Both the position numbers and the translations under genes were made by a program. From contig JACJNZ010000069.1 of assembly GCA_014695325.1 (NCBI GenBank), positions 1-64,000 on the forward strand: a stretch of 64,000 bases of DNA. Reading direction: 5' to 3'. Shown piece after piece: positions 48,301 to 57,285 of the stretch (position 1 is its first letter; each line of letters opens with the position of its first letter). The notes beneath the pieces were generated by a model that saw nothing but the letters and a program-made list of their open reading frames with translations, made no database searches and had not been told where the DNA came from. This DNA is from Cyanobacteria bacterium FACHB-502 (GTDB lineage Bacteria > Cyanobacteriota > Cyanobacteriia > Elainellales > Elainellaceae).

Positions 48301-50429
48301 GGAGGATGTCCGATTGAACCAAGCAGTTCTAGCTCTTCTCCATTGGTGCTTAGCAGCATCACTAAGCCGCGACAGGCTCCCAGCGCAGCTAAGGCTTGCT
48401 CAACAATTACCGTTGCGACATCACTGGAAGTCAGGGCTTCGGAAAGGGCGGCAGTAATGTTTTGTAGGCGAGCCGTGCGATCTGCCGATCGAGCCGCTGC
48501 CTCTTCGGCTTGTTTACGATCGCTAATATCAACCGAAACTCCAACGAATCGGGTTGCCTGCCCCTGCTGGTCAAAATAAACTCGCCCCTGGCTGTTAAGC
48601 CAACTGATTGTCTGGTCAGGACGAATAATGCGGTATTCCTGGCAGTGCTGTTCCTTCCCAGCTTTTGCCCGCTCCAAGCCTTGAATGATCCGTTCCCGAT
48701 CTTCAGAATGAATGCTAGAGAAAAAATCTTCTGCGGTTCCAGCTTGAATTCCCCAAACGTTCAGCGCATTGGGAGAGCAAATGACCTGATTTGTCTTCAA
48801 ATCCACATCCCAAGCCACGATTCGAGCCGAGGAAAGAGCAAGCTGAAGTCGCTCCTCCGTTTGTTTCAGATCCTCTTCAACCTGTTTGATATGAGTGACA
48901 TCTGAAATTGCTCCCAGGTATCGCTCTGGTGTTCCGTCTGCATTCCGCAAAATATAGGCGCGATCGATAACGTTTGCATACTGTCCATCTGCTCGCTGAT
49001 AGCGGTATTCATCTCTCCAGCGTTCATCGCCTCTTGTTAAAGCTGCTTCAAAGCTTATCGTCACCCGATCCCGATCGTCTGGGTGAAGGTGCTCAATCCA
49101 CCACCGGGAAGAATTGCATTCCAGAGGTCGCTTACCCACCAGTTGATCGTATGCCTGGTTCCACCAAACCGAATCTGTTTTGAGATTGCGATCGTAAATC
49201 GCGTCATTGGTTGCCTGTAATACCAGAGATAGGCGTTCTTCTGTAATTCGCAAACTTAATTCAGCCTGCTTGCGGTCAGTAATATCGTGGGAAATGCCAA
49301 TCACCTGGTGGGGTGTGCCTGCTTCCGTTCGCGAGAAGACCAGATCTCGGCTCCATAACCATCGCCATTCACCATTGGCGTGGCGCATCCGGTATTCCCA
49401 CTCAATGACTTCGCCATCCTGGGCACGATCGAATCGCTCTAGGTGAGCTGGCAGCGTTTCGAGATCGTCTGGGTGCATCAGCGCTGAAAACAGCAAGCTG
49501 CCCATTGCCTGAACTTCGTCAGCAGGATATCCCAGAATTTCTCCAATCTGATGATTGACATAGACATTGTGCTGTTTAATCAGGTCATAAATGTAGAGAA
49601 TTCCGGGGGTTGCATCTGCAACTTGCTGAATGAAGCGTTGGCTTTCTTTGAGTTGTTCCTCGATTTGCTTTCGTTCGTGAATGTCTTGAAAGACGACAAC
49701 GCTAATGGGTGGACGATCGTACAGGGCGGGCAATACCGCCGCGTCAACAAGTAGCGGGAAAATGCCAGCCGGAGTATGCCAATTAATTTCAGCCCCGGCA
49801 ATTTTCTCTCCCCGTGTCGCTCGTACTGCCGGAACCTGCTCCGACGGAATGATTTGTCCTGCTGAGTCCGTACAGTAATAATCTCTGTTGTAGGTTGCCC
49901 CAATATAAGTTGCCCCAATATCCTTAGCAATATTGATTCCTGCGATCGCGTTGGCGGCTTGATTGGAGAAGATCACCCGCTGTTGCTCTGGGTCAACCAG
50001 AATCAAAGGAGTCGGCAGCAGATTGAGCACTGCTTCTAGCCATTGCCGTTCGTCCGTTTGTTCCTGCGATCGCAACGCTTCAATCCTTTGCTGAAGCTCA
50101 GCAACCTGGTCCTGCAACTGTTTATTGTGCTGTTGTAATGCAGCGATTTGTTTTGCCAGCAGTGCTTCTGGAAATTGAGTATCCGGCACTGTCACAGATT
50201 CGGAGAGACAGCTTGCCTTTCCATGGTTAGAAGTAATTGTATTTCCAGCACAGCAGTGGCACTGAGAGTGCCGGGCATACCGCTCAACCAGCTCAGAGCG
50301 AGAAACGCCCATCTCTTTTGACTGTTGCTCAAGCAACTGCCAGGCAGTGTTCGTTAAAGATAACTTGACTGCTTGTTTGGATTCTCCCCGCCAAGCCTGA
50401 GTGAACTTGCCAGTTTTATCGCGCTTCAT
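45378..50429 (-). CDS. Hybrid histidine kinase with an N-terminal ribbon-helix-helix-like segment, PAS and GAF domains
   Basis: 1683 aa. Residues about 18-52 (AVKLSLTNTAWQLLEQQS, MGVSRSELVERYAR) look like a ribbon-helix-helix DNA-binding motif, followed by a Cys cluster HSQCHCCAGN (54-63) and a coiled coil (about 88-125). Then PAS x4 (about 128-620), GAF, PAS, GAF, GAF (about 630-1300), phosphoacceptor H1325 (VLSHELRTPMNPILG), ATPase domain and receiver with D1611 (LLLDIGMP). If the N-terminus really binds DNA, this would be a one-protein signal-to-promoter device. The Cys cluster could bind a metal or act in redox sensing. First gene of the kinase series. Confidence 0.85.
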   Translation of the reverse strand: MKRDKTGKFTQAWRGESKQAVKLSLTNTAWQLLEQQSKEMGVSRSELVERYARHSQCHCCAGNTITSNHGKASCLSESVTVPDTQFPEALLAKQIAALQQHNKQLQDQVAELQQRIEALRSQEQTDERQWLEAVLNLLPTPLILVDPEQQRVIFSNQAANAIAGINIAKDIGATYIGATYNRDYYCTDSAGQIIPSEQVPAVRATRGEKIAGAEINWHTPAGIFPLLVDAAVLPALYDRPPISVVVFQDIHERKQIEEQLKESQRFIQQVADATPGILYIYDLIKQHNVYVNHQIGEILGYPADEVQAMGSLLFSALMHPDDLETLPAHLERFDRAQDGEVIEWEYRMRHANGEWRWLWSRDLVFSRTEAGTPHQVIGISHDITDRKQAELSLRITEERLSLVLQATNDAIYDRNLKTDSVWWNQAYDQLVGKRPLECNSSRWWIEHLHPDDRDRVTISFEAALTRGDERWRDEYRYQRADGQYANVIDRAYILRNADGTPERYLGAISDVTHIKQVEEDLKQTEERLQLALSSARIVAWDVDLKTNQVICSPNALNVWGIQAGTAEDFFSSIHSEDRERIIQGLERAKAGKEQHCQEYRIIRPDQTISWLNSQGRVYFDQQGQATRFVGVSVDISDRKQAEEAAARSADRTARLQNITAALSEALTSSDVATVIVEQALAALGACRGLVMLLSTNGEELELLGSIGHPPNALSMWQRFPITSAVPLAHVVQTQTPVFLQSLDEAIAAYPQLASLQNSISSGAIAAIPLIAENKVLGSLGIGFTEAHSIHEADRAFILALAHHCAQAIRRAQLYQAEQEARAFAEASEQRFRCLAESIPQIVWVAQANGFTEYYNQRWFQYTGLTLEESQNANGSFRHPGDHDRFINAWIKAVTDKDTLQAEQRLRRADGVYRWHLTRAYPLLDENGEITKWFGSCTDIDDWKRMEQTQRFLAQASQTFAAANLDLQTILDTVARLASELAGDVCVLNLIGDDERSLNSVSCYHADPEIRAFLKDLLEQYPRRIDEGIGGRVMQSGEPLLMPVTSQQELSAVIKPEYRLYLERFQVRSTLLVPLKVQGEPIGVLSLTRHAPADPHTQEDLNLFQDLADRAAMAIANARLYQQAEQARQRAERTADRTTRLQAVTAALSESLTPVQVAEVIAHQTMAVVNAASVLVALVTPQKDELEIIHHLGDGIAIAPEWRRFSLTVATPLTDAVRTGQPMWEETLEERIAHYPHLAKSYVQAKYPIWVSLPLMIEGQAVGGISVTFAQLPQLEPADRAFMLSLAQQCAQAIARAQLYEAEQRARAQAEAANRMKDEFLAVLSHELRTPMNPILGWSKLLQRGNLDANRTAIALETIERNAKLQVQLIEDLLDISRILQGKLILNRCPISPASIISAAIDTVRLNAEDKHIQIQTQIAAEVSPVLGDAARLQQVVWNLLSNAVKFTPEQGQIEIQLAAMGGQAQIQVKDTGKGISAEFLPFVFDTFRQADSSTTRTFGGLGLGLAIAQHIVELHGGTIHAESAGEGQGATFTVKLPLVSTSTVPNQEAAVVNHTLSLQGIKVLAVDDEIDNLELATFILKEAGASVVAVSSAPEALQVLAQAKPDILLLDIGMPQMDGYTLLRQVRTLEAEQGDRPIPAIALTAYAGEVDQQQALAAGFQQHIPKPVEPEVLLQAILGFIGS

Positions 50430-50617
50430 TGAGGTACTGCCCGTATGCCCATATGGCTTTCATCAATTAAATCCTGTCAAAGATACGCAATCAATCCATC
50501 TCAAGACGGAAGACCTATATCCGCAACCATGCATAAGGCTTTGTAGCAAATAATGCTTGATGACAGAAGTCAATTGTGTCGCAAGAATTGGGTTAATGGT
50601 AAGGTAGGCGAGAAAGG

Positions 50618-50663
50618 TTACTGACTCACCCTTGGCTACCTCACCCTTTACTGATTCACCCTT
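50618..50663. repeat. Short tandem direct repeat TTACTGAYTCACCCTT
   Basis: TTACTGACTCACCCTT at 50618-50633 and TTACTGATTCACCCTT at 50648-50663, with a third CTCACCCTT between them. It lies about 190-235 bases upstream of the 1683-aa kinase start, in promoter distance, and may be a regulator site or simple slippage. Confidence 0.35.
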
Positions 50664-50749
50664 GAACGTCTATTTCTGCTCTATTCGGGCGGGGGAACGC
50701 TACATTCAGGAAACAAGATTTGGTCGGCACTTTGCGGAGCGATTGGGCT

Positions 50750-50780
50750 GTTAACAAACGACCCAACCCCGTTGTGGGTC
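50750..50780 (-). terminator. Intrinsic terminator of the guanidine carboxylase operon
   Basis: GACCCAAC (50760-50767), a 3-base loop, then GTTGTGGGTC (50771-50780) form a GC-rich stem with one bulge. On the minus strand the stem is followed by GTTTGTTAA. It stands about 85 bases after the carboxylase stop at 50865. Confidence 0.55.
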
Positions 50781-50864
50781 AGGGAGATCCGTTTCTAGCC
50801 GTTTTCGGTATCCCTCTTCCAGGTTTTTGCAACACAACCCACTGGACAAATGATCTTGCTGCCC

Positions 50865-53800
50865 TTATCGAGAGTACTGATTTCCTTCCCCTTGGTTCAC
50901 AGGCTGAATCGCGAGTAGCAATTGCCCTGCGGTTACGGTTTGCCCCGATCGACAAAATACCTCGGTAATCGTCCCAGTACACTCTGCATCCACAGCAATT
51001 TCCATTTTCATCGCTTCGAGAATTACGAGACGATCGCCTTCAGCAACCCGATCGCCAGGCTGTACCAGAACTTGCCAGACGTTAGCAGAGATATGACTCA
51101 CCACCGCTTCTACATCATCGGGAAGCAGGGTTTCAGACGTTTCGGTTTCGGGCTGAGCCGCCTCCAAAATTTCTTGCTGGGTAAATTCTCCTGCCGCAGC
51201 CCAGCGATCGCGTTCAGCCGCAAAAGCAGCTTGCTGTTTGGCTCGAAAGGCAGCAATGTCTTCTGCGTTCGCCCCCAGAAAGTTCTGATACTGCTGCAAA
51301 CTAAAGGTTTCTTCCTGGATGTCAAGCTTGACTTTGCCCTGAATCACGTCTTCCCGATAACTTAGCAATTCTTCTGGTGAAACGGGAAAGAAGCGAATTT
51401 GATCAAAAAAGCGCAGCAGCCAGGGCTGGGTAAAATCCTGGGTGCTTCGGTAGCGATTCCATACGGGAACGGTACGCCCCACAAACTGATAGCCCCCCGG
51501 ACCTTCCATGCCATAGATACAAAGATAGGCTCCGCCAATGCCCACTGCGTTTTCGGGTGTCCAAGTGCGGGCAGGGTTGTATTTTGTCGTTACGAGCCGA
51601 TGGCGCGGATCCAGGGGAGTGGCAACGGGTGCGCCGAGATAGACATCGCCCAAGCCCAACACCAGATAGCTCGCGTTAAACACAATATCCCGCACCTGCT
51701 CAGTGCTGTCTAAGCCATTGATGCGGCGAATAAACTCAATATTGCTGGGACACCAGGGCGCATCGGGTCGCACCGACTGCATATATTTCTGAATTGCAAG
51801 CTGCGTCGATTCGTCGTCCCAGGACAAAGGTAGATGCACAATCCGAGTAGGCACCTGCATCGCATCAATGTCAGGCAACTCAGACTCTGCGGCAATTAAT
51901 CTTTCAATAAGCTCCTGAACTGGCAGCACACGGCTATCGTAGTGAACCTGAAGCGATCGAATTCCGGGGGTGAGATCGATAATGCCCGGAAAATGATTTG
52001 CCTTTAGCCAGCCCATCAGGGCATGAACCCGAAACCGTAAGTTCAAATCGAGGACTAAGGGACCGTATTCAATCAGCAGGTTTTTGTCGCCGGACTGCCG
52101 ATAGGCCACTGCGATTTGAGTGGAGGAGAGGGGGAGGTGGTGGAGGATCGGTGAGTGAGTGAGTGGGTCAGAGGAAGGGATCAGGAAAGGAGGGGATGGA
52201 GAGGGAGACGATTCCTGCGCTGCCTGACTGCGGAGCGTTTCGATCTGGTGATCCTGCGATCGTTCTCGCTCCAGAGCTTCTTGGGCAGTGAGGCAGTAGA
52301 ACTGCACGGTGTCGCCGGGTTTGAGCTGTCCGATTTTCCAGAGTTCGGACTGGACGATCGTGGCAGGGCAGACAAAGCCGCCTAAGCTGGGGCCATCGTG
52401 TGCCAGGATAATGGGCATATCGCCGGTGAAATCGATCGTGCCGATCGCGTAGGCATTGTCATGGATATTGGAGGGATGAAGCCCGGCTTCGCCACCGTCG
52501 GTTCTTGCCCAGCGGGGTTTGGGTCCGATTAGCCGGATTCCAGTGCGGGCGGAGTTGTGGTGAATGAGCCAGCGCGTGGAGAACAGCATCTCGATATCCG
52601 CTTCGGTAAAGAAGTCAGGGGCACCGTGAGGTCCATAGAGTACGCCGATTTTCCATTCGTGGGTGTAGGACGGAATCAGCTCGGTTGGTAGGGGGGCAGG
52701 AGCTAGAGGGTCAGGAACTGTGCCAGATGATGCGGATGCGCTGCCCGTTTCGAGCCTCAAGACATCTCCAGTTCGCAGGGTGCGTCCGCTATGTCCGCCA
52801 AATTGTCCCAGGGTGAAGGTCGATCGGCTGCCCAGATATTCGGGCACGTCAAATCCGTGCTGGACGGTAACATAAGTGCGGTAGCCTGCTCCCTCGATCG
52901 CTCTTAGTTTGAGCGTGCTGCCTGCGGTAACAGGAACTGCAGCCCAGTAGGGCACGGGCTGACCGTTGAGCGTGGCTTTCATCGCCGCTCCAGTGAGACA
53001 AATGACCGTATCGCAGTTAAAGTGCAGCGTGGGACCCATGACGGTGCATTCCAGCCCTGCTGCGGATTCCGGATTGCCCAAAATTCGGTTTGCCAGACGA
53101 AACGCCAGATGATCCATTGGGCCTGAGGGCGGCACGCCGATATCCCAGTAGCCCGTGCGCCCAGGATAGTCCTGAATGGTGGTGTAGGTTCCAGGATTGA
53201 GAACATCGATCGTGCGCGGCTGGTATTGAAACTGATTCAGGTATCGTGTGCTGACCAATCCATTGACGAATTGAGGGCTGGCAATCACCTGCCGCAAATA
53301 GGCCAGATTAGTTTCGATGCCTGCAATCTCTGATGCCTGAAGGGCGGTTTGCAGTTGAGCGATCGCCTCTTCTCGCGTTTTGCCCTGTACGATCACCTTT
53401 GCCAGCAGCGGGTCGTAAAAGGGCGTCACTTCTGTTCCGGTTTCAATCCAGGCATCGCAGCGAACCCGGTCTGGAAAACGAACGACACTCAATAAGCCTG
53501 CGCTCGGCTGAAAGTTTTTGTGGGCATCCTCGGCATAGATTCGCACCTGGATCGAGTGTCCCTGAAACTGCGGACGATCGTGCAGAAAAGCAGTATCACC
53601 TGCCGCCAGCAGCACCATCCACTCGACGAGATCAATCCCACTGACCATCTCCGTCACGCCATGTTCGACCTGGAGGCGAGTGTTTACTTCCAGGAAGTAG
53701 AACTGCTGCTGGTCGACGTCCAACACAAATTCAACTGTGCCCGCCGATCGGTAATTGACTGCCTGTCCCAGTCGCACCGCACAGTCAGAAAGCTGCTGCC

Positions 53801-54551
53801 TCAGCGCATCGCTAATTCCAGGAGCAGGGGTTTCTTCAATCACTTTCTGGTTGCGTCGCTGTGTCGAACAGTCACGCTCTCCCAGCGCAATCACATTACC
53901 GCAACCGTCTCCAAAAATTTGAACTTCGATGTGTCTTGCCGTTTGAATATATTTCTCTAAAAAGATTCCTTTTTGCTTAAAATTTGCTTGACTCAGACGG
54001 TCTACTTTTTTAAACGCATCAATTAACTCTGTTTCAGAGAAGCAAACCTGCATACCAATGCCGCCGCCGCCTGCCGTGCTTTTCAGCATCACCGGATAGC
54101 CGATCGCCTCCGCTTCTTTTCTTGCGATCTCCCCATCTTCGAGTAGCCCAGTTCCAGGCACAAGCGGCACTCGATGCTGCTCTGCCAGTTCACGTGCCCG
54201 ATGCTTTAATCCAAAGGCACGAATTTGCTCAGGGGTAGGACCGATAAACGCGATGCCTGCGGCTTCACAGGCGGCAGCAAATTCAATGTTCTCACTCAAA
54301 AAGCCATAGCCCGGATGAATTGCCTGCGCTCCGGTTTGCTGTGCTGCTTCCAGAATTCGATCGAACCGGAGATAGCTTTCTGCCGCTGGGGATGCACCAA
54401 TCCACACAGCTTTGGTTGCCATCATGACATGCTGAGCATGAGCATCTGCGTCTGAATACACTGCCACGGATGCAATACCGAGGCGATCGAGTGTCCGAAT
54501 AATCCGGCAGGCAATTTCGCCGCGATTGGCAATGAGAACTTTGGTGAACAT
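50865..54551 (-). CDS. Biotin-dependent urea/guanidine carboxylase (guanidine carboxylase more likely)
   Basis: 1228 aa from [14 protein letters not shown]; a longer frame adds 31 residues that overlap the upstream gene. Biotin carboxylase domain at 1-450 (ATP-grasp [23 protein letters not shown]), a KipA/KipI-like carboxyltransferase part at about 470-1080 ([45 protein letters not shown]), and a biotin carrier domain with the biotin Lys at about 1182 (EAMKMEI). It uses ATP and bicarbonate to carboxylate its amide substrate. Most annotations would say urea carboxylase, but the guanidine riboswitch and the two DUF1989 genes upstream point to guanidine, giving carboxyguanidine. A Pro/Ser-rich stretch (SSPSPSPP...SSDPLTHSP) near 765-800 is an unusual linker. 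Starts 7 bases after the preceding stop. Confidence 0.88.
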   Translation of the reverse strand: MFTKVLIANRGEIACRIIRTLDRLGIASVAVYSDADAHAQHVMMATKAVWIGASPAAESYLRFDRILEAAQQTGAQAIHPGYGFLSENIEFAAACEAAGIAFIGPTPEQIRAFGLKHRARELAEQHRVPLVPGTGLLEDGEIARKEAEAIGYPVMLKSTAGGGGIGMQVCFSETELIDAFKKVDRLSQANFKQKGIFLEKYIQTARHIEVQIFGDGCGNVIALGERDCSTQRRNQKVIEETPAPGISDALRQQLSDCAVRLGQAVNYRSAGTVEFVLDVDQQQFYFLEVNTRLQVEHGVTEMVSGIDLVEWMVLLAAGDTAFLHDRPQFQGHSIQVRIYAEDAHKNFQPSAGLLSVVRFPDRVRCDAWIETGTEVTPFYDPLLAKVIVQGKTREEAIAQLQTALQASEIAGIETNLAYLRQVIASPQFVNGLVSTRYLNQFQYQPRTIDVLNPGTYTTIQDYPGRTGYWDIGVPPSGPMDHLAFRLANRILGNPESAAGLECTVMGPTLHFNCDTVICLTGAAMKATLNGQPVPYWAAVPVTAGSTLKLRAIEGAGYRTYVTVQHGFDVPEYLGSRSTFTLGQFGGHSGRTLRTGDVLRLETGSASASSGTVPDPLAPAPLPTELIPSYTHEWKIGVLYGPHGAPDFFTEADIEMLFSTRWLIHHNSARTGIRLIGPKPRWARTDGGEAGLHPSNIHDNAYAIGTIDFTGDMPIILAHDGPSLGGFVCPATIVQSELWKIGQLKPGDTVQFYCLTAQEALERERSQDHQIETLRSQAAQESSPSPSPPFLIPSSDPLTHSPILHHLPLSSTQIAVAYRQSGDKNLLIEYGPLVLDLNLRFRVHALMGWLKANHFPGIIDLTPGIRSLQVHYDSRVLPVQELIERLIAAESELPDIDAMQVPTRIVHLPLSWDDESTQLAIQKYMQSVRPDAPWCPSNIEFIRRINGLDSTEQVRDIVFNASYLVLGLGDVYLGAPVATPLDPRHRLVTTKYNPARTWTPENAVGIGGAYLCIYGMEGPGGYQFVGRTVPVWNRYRSTQDFTQPWLLRFFDQIRFFPVSPEELLSYREDVIQGKVKLDIQEETFSLQQYQNFLGANAEDIAAFRAKQQAAFAAERDRWAAAGEFTQQEILEAAQPETETSETLLPDDVEAVVSHISANVWQVLVQPGDRVAEGDRLVILEAMKMEIAVDAECTGTITEVFCRSGQTVTAGQLLLAIQPVNQGEGNQYSR

Positions 54552-54558
54552 TGGTTTT

Positions 54559-55194
54559 CTACCCTTCCCAGATAATGATCCGAATCGGCGTGGGATTGTA
54601 CGCATTACAGGGATTATTGATCTGGGGACAGTTTGAAATCGCAACCAGCGTATTCATCTCTGCTCGCAGGTCAACAATGCTGCCAGGGGCAGAAATGCCG
54701 TCCACAATTTCGAGTGTACCGTCCTCAGAAACCGGGACGTTCATAAAAAAGTTGATGTTGCTCACCATATCCCGCTTGCCTAAACCGTAAGGTGCGAGCG
54801 CAGTCAGGAAATTTTCGACGCAGGCGTGCTGATAGCGTTTGTCCAGTCCAAACCGCACCGAATTGCTTTCGCAGCTACAGGCTCCGCCTGAGGTGTCATG
54901 TCGTCCGCAGGTGTCATTCAGAATGGTCATCAGCACTCGACCATCATTTGAAATCAGTTTGCTGCCCGTCGTCAGATAAAGATTGCCCTGAGCCACGGTT
55001 GTATCCTGGGCACTGTAACGCTCAGACGGATCATCAGCACTGTAAACCAGGAAATCAACTGCCTGATTGCCGCCCAGATCTTCGATTCGCATGATCTGTC
55101 CCTGCTTGAGCACCCGCGACCAGGGATGCCGGGCAGGAACCACTTCGTCGTAAATTGCAGTTTTGGGATCGAGCTGGGTTGATGTTGTCGTCAT
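54559..55194 (-). CDS. DUF1989 urea carboxylase-associated protein; probable carboxyguanidine deiminase subunit
   Basis: 211 aa. DUF1989 features: [31 protein letters not shown], the metal-site segment [25 protein letters not shown] and a C-terminal [13 protein letters not shown]. Proteins of this type (UAAP) accompany urea/guanidine carboxylases; the pair has been identified as a carboxyguanidine deiminase (CgdA/CgdB) that releases ammonia from carboxyguanidine to give allophanate. Second gene of the operon, 31 bases after the other DUF1989 gene. AAGGG precedes the ATG. Which of the two is CgdA and which CgdB is left open. Confidence 0.85.
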   Translation of the reverse strand: MTTTSTQLDPKTAIYDEVVPARHPWSRVLKQGQIMRIEDLGGNQAVDFLVYSADDPSERYSAQDTTVAQGNLYLTTGSKLISNDGRVLMTILNDTCGRHDTSGGACSCESNSVRFGLDKRYQHACVENFLTALAPYGLGKRDMVSNINFFMNVPVSEDGTLEIVDGISAPGSIVDLRAEMNTLVAISNCPQINNPCNAYNPTPIRIIIWEG

Positions 55195-55225
55195 GGTTTT
55201 ATCCCTTTCAATTAATCCCTTTCAG

Positions 55226-56017
55226 TTAGTCTTGAGCAAACAAAGCATCTGTATTGACAAAGCCGCGCTCTGCTTCAGGATTGGCAGTCCGGCAGAGGTC
55301 ATCGGCGGCGGGAGCAGGGGAGTTCCAGACTGTGACTTGAATGGCTTTGGGTTCGTAAACGGTGCTGGGGTGCAGCGGATGGGGACAGTTCGAGAGGACG
55401 ACCAGCACATTCATTTCGGCGCGGAGATCGATAAAGCTTCCCGGTTTCTCGGCTCCCTGCACAAGAGTCATTTTGCCGTCTGGCTCGATCGCCACTCGCG
55501 TAAACAGGTTGAGGTTGGGTGGGATATCGCGCTTACTCAGCCCATATCGCGTCACAGCTCTGCGGAAACTATCGCGAGCGTTAACCCAAAAATCACCTTC
55601 CCCATATTTCGCCGCATTACTGGCGGCATTGCTGCACCCGCCGAACAGGTCATGATAGCCAGACGTATCTTCGGTAATCGAGAACAGCACGCGCCCCATG
55701 TCGGAATAAATCACCATGCCCTTTTTCAGGAAGGCATTGAACTGAATTTTGGCAGTATCGGCAACGTTGAGTCGCTCGATCGGATTATCAGCGTTGTAGC
55801 AAATGAGAGAAACGCCCTGAGAGCCTTCTAAATCAGTGATGCGCAAAGTATTGCCCCCTTTGATCACGCCATGCCAGTACGCGCTACCGGGCAATTTTTC
55901 ATCGCGCAGAATCAAACCCAGATCGAGGCGAAGCACTGCTCCGTCAGGGGGAGTCGTCTCTGGAGATGAATCTGAGTTCGGCAAATCTGAGTTCGGCAAA
56001 ACAGATGATTGCGCCAT
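55226..56017 (-). CDS. DUF1989 urea carboxylase-associated protein; probable carboxyguanidine deiminase partner subunit
   Basis: 263 aa, paralogous to the next gene: LRITDLEGSQGVSLICYNADNPIERLNVADT, DTSGYHDLFGGCSNAA, NLNLFTRVAIEPDG, SFIDLRAEMNVLVVLSNCPHPL. The expected Cys and His of the metal site differ between the two paralogues (CGRHDT there, SGYHDL here), which fits a heteromer in which only one subunit carries the full site. The N-terminus contains LPNSD twice from a 15-base tandem duplication. First gene of the riboswitch-controlled operon; GGAGGATTCT precedes the ATG. Confidence 0.85.
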   Translation of the reverse strand: MAQSSVLPNSDLPNSDSSPETTPPDGAVLRLDLGLILRDEKLPGSAYWHGVIKGGNTLRITDLEGSQGVSLICYNADNPIERLNVADTAKIQFNAFLKKGMVIYSDMGRVLFSITEDTSGYHDLFGGCSNAASNAAKYGEGDFWVNARDSFRRAVTRYGLSKRDIPPNLNLFTRVAIEPDGKMTLVQGAEKPGSFIDLRAEMNVLVVLSNCPHPLHPSTVYEPKAIQVTVWNSPAPAADDLCRTANPEAERGFVNTDALFAQD

Positions 56018-56109
56018 AGAATCCTCCGGTTTCGGTTGAATGATCAGTTAAAACAGAAATGAAACAAAAAACGAAACTGAAAAGAAGGAACTAGAATCAC
56101 GCTGCCTTC

Positions 56110-56167
56110 AATAACAAAGCCCAGGAGTGACCAACAGTTACTCAAGTCCTGTATGGTTCTCCCGGGC
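56110..56167 (-). terminator. Riboswitch expression platform: terminator hairpin
   Basis: On the minus strand GCCCGGGAG (56159-56167), the last conserved part of the aptamer, can pair with CTCCTGGGC (56119-56127), with an inner stem GAGTAAC/GTCACTC, followed by TTTGTTATT. The aptamer and this hairpin are mutually exclusive, so ligand binding should prevent termination and switch the operon on, as in other ykkC RNAs. Confidence 0.7.
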
Positions 56168-56275
56168 TTTTTTCCCGCCGTGTGACTAACCTGGCTTCAA
56201 AGCTAGAAGCTCAAGCTAGCTGCTTCTCTTGGACCAGCCATCACGCCAATTACAGCCCGATCGGAACCCTAGAAG
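56156..56275 (-). promoter_or_regulatory. Guanidine-I (ykkC) riboswitch aptamer
   Basis: Reading the minus strand 5' to 3', all conserved ykkC elements appear in order: CTAGGGTTCCG (about 56262-56272), CTGGTCC..AGAGA (near 56227-56237, with GGTCCAAGAGA where the consensus has GGTCCGAGAGA), a variable hairpin, then ACACGGCGGGA, AAAA and GCCCGGGAGA (to 56158). Guanidine-I aptamers sense free guanidine and turn on detoxification or degradation genes. The gene context (DUF1989 pair plus carboxylase) fits guanidine rather than the ppGpp/PRPP subtypes. About 140 bases separate it from the first gene. Confidence 0.88.
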
Positions 56276-56502
56276 CGAATCCTATTCAGTTGCGATTGAA
56301 TTCAATTTTGATTCAGCCTATGTTAGATAAAACCGCTTTTGGCAACATTAGTCAAGCCCAATGAATCATTCAACGGGTGATTGAGGGGTGAGCCTGGGAC
56401 TCAATGCCAGCGGGTTGATTTCGCTTATATTAGCTCATAAGTCACTGTGGCAGCGGCAAACGAGGTTCTCTCGGCACGATCGTAGGTGGGCTAAAAGCAG
56501 GC

Positions 56503-56985
56503 TTAAACCTGAAAGGAATATTGGGTTTTTAATAGCTTTAATACTTGAACGGTTTTCGTGTCATTGACCTCTGGTTTCGATCGGAGATCAGACAAAAACC
56601 GGAGTAGGGTTTCGTTAGTGTCGTAGGTGACTTCCAAAAACAGGTCATAGTCACCTGTGACAAAAGCCACATAGCTAACAGAGTCTAGCCTCGTGAGCTC
56701 TTGGGCAATTTGCTGAGCCGCTACCAGATTGGTTAGCTTGACTTCAACCAGGGCAATCTGCCTGAATCCAAGCTTATCTGGATTGAGATACGCCTGAATT
56801 TTAATTGCATTGAACTCTAGCAAACGCTGGACTCGATTGCGAATCGTTGCTTCTGAAACGCCGGCTCGTTTCGCGATCTCCGTGAATGCCATGCGTCCAT
56901 CTTGATGTAGAAGTTGCACCACTCGAATATCTAGCTCATCGAGTGGTAAACGATCGCTTTCCTGATTTGGTGTTGATTCAGTCAT
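56503..56985 (-). CDS. Lrp/AsnC-family transcriptional regulator
   Basis: 160 aa from the second Met (AGG stands 6 bases before it; the first Met at 57018 has no ribosome site). N-terminal helix-turn-helix (LDELDIRVVQLLHQDGRMAFTEIAKRAGVSEATIRNRVQRL) and C-terminal RAM effector domain (about 75-155, SVSYVAFVTGDYDLFLEV). Lrp-type proteins sense amino acids or related N compounds and form octamers. It lies upstream of the guanidine operon on the same strand and divergent from the 57286 gene, so it may control either. The start region is AT-rich, as Lrp sites are. Confidence 0.85.
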   Translation of the reverse strand: MTESTPNQESDRLPLDELDIRVVQLLHQDGRMAFTEIAKRAGVSEATIRNRVQRLLEFNAIKIQAYLNPDKLGFRQIALVEVKLTNLVAAQQIAQELTRLDSVSYVAFVTGDYDLFLEVTYDTNETLLRFLSDLRSKPEVNDTKTVQVLKLLKTQYSFQV

Positions 56986-57126
56986 AGCGCCTGCTGATTC
57001 TTTACGGTGATGAGGCATGCAGCCAAAACGAAAGGCGAAAATAGCTAGCTTAAAACTACGAAAATCGTACTAAATTTAGCATAATCATATCAATTTTAAT
57101 AGAAAATGGAAGTTTTTCTGCGATTT

Positions 57127-57168
57127 GTAACAGTAAATACAGCTTTAAATTTCTGTCATCGCTAAGTT
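57127..57168 (+). promoter_or_regulatory. NtcA-activated-type promoter (GTA-N8-TAC-N22-TAAGTT)
   Basis: GTA at 57127-57129, eight bases, TAC at 57138-57140, exactly 22 bases, then TAAGTT at 57163-57168, matching the TAN3T -10. This is the canonical class of promoter activated by NtcA under nitrogen limitation. It faces the 57286 gene and the Rieske oxygenase, leaving a leader of about 110 bases. The rest of the 300-base divergent gap is AT-rich with no further call. Confidence 0.65.
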
Positions 57169-57285
57169 GAAACCTGAAGCTCAATCTGTTTTCAATCTGT
57201 ATCTTGGTCTGTATTTTAATTTGTATTTCAATTGTCTTTGTGCAGGTATTCCAAACTTTGGTAATAAGCAAATGGTAGTGAGCAA

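Noticed and set aside
56156-56275. ppGpp or PRPP subtype of the ykkC riboswitch
   Set aside because: Downstream genes are the DUF1989 pair and carboxylase, not amino-acid or purine genes; left only as a check because of the one core substitution.
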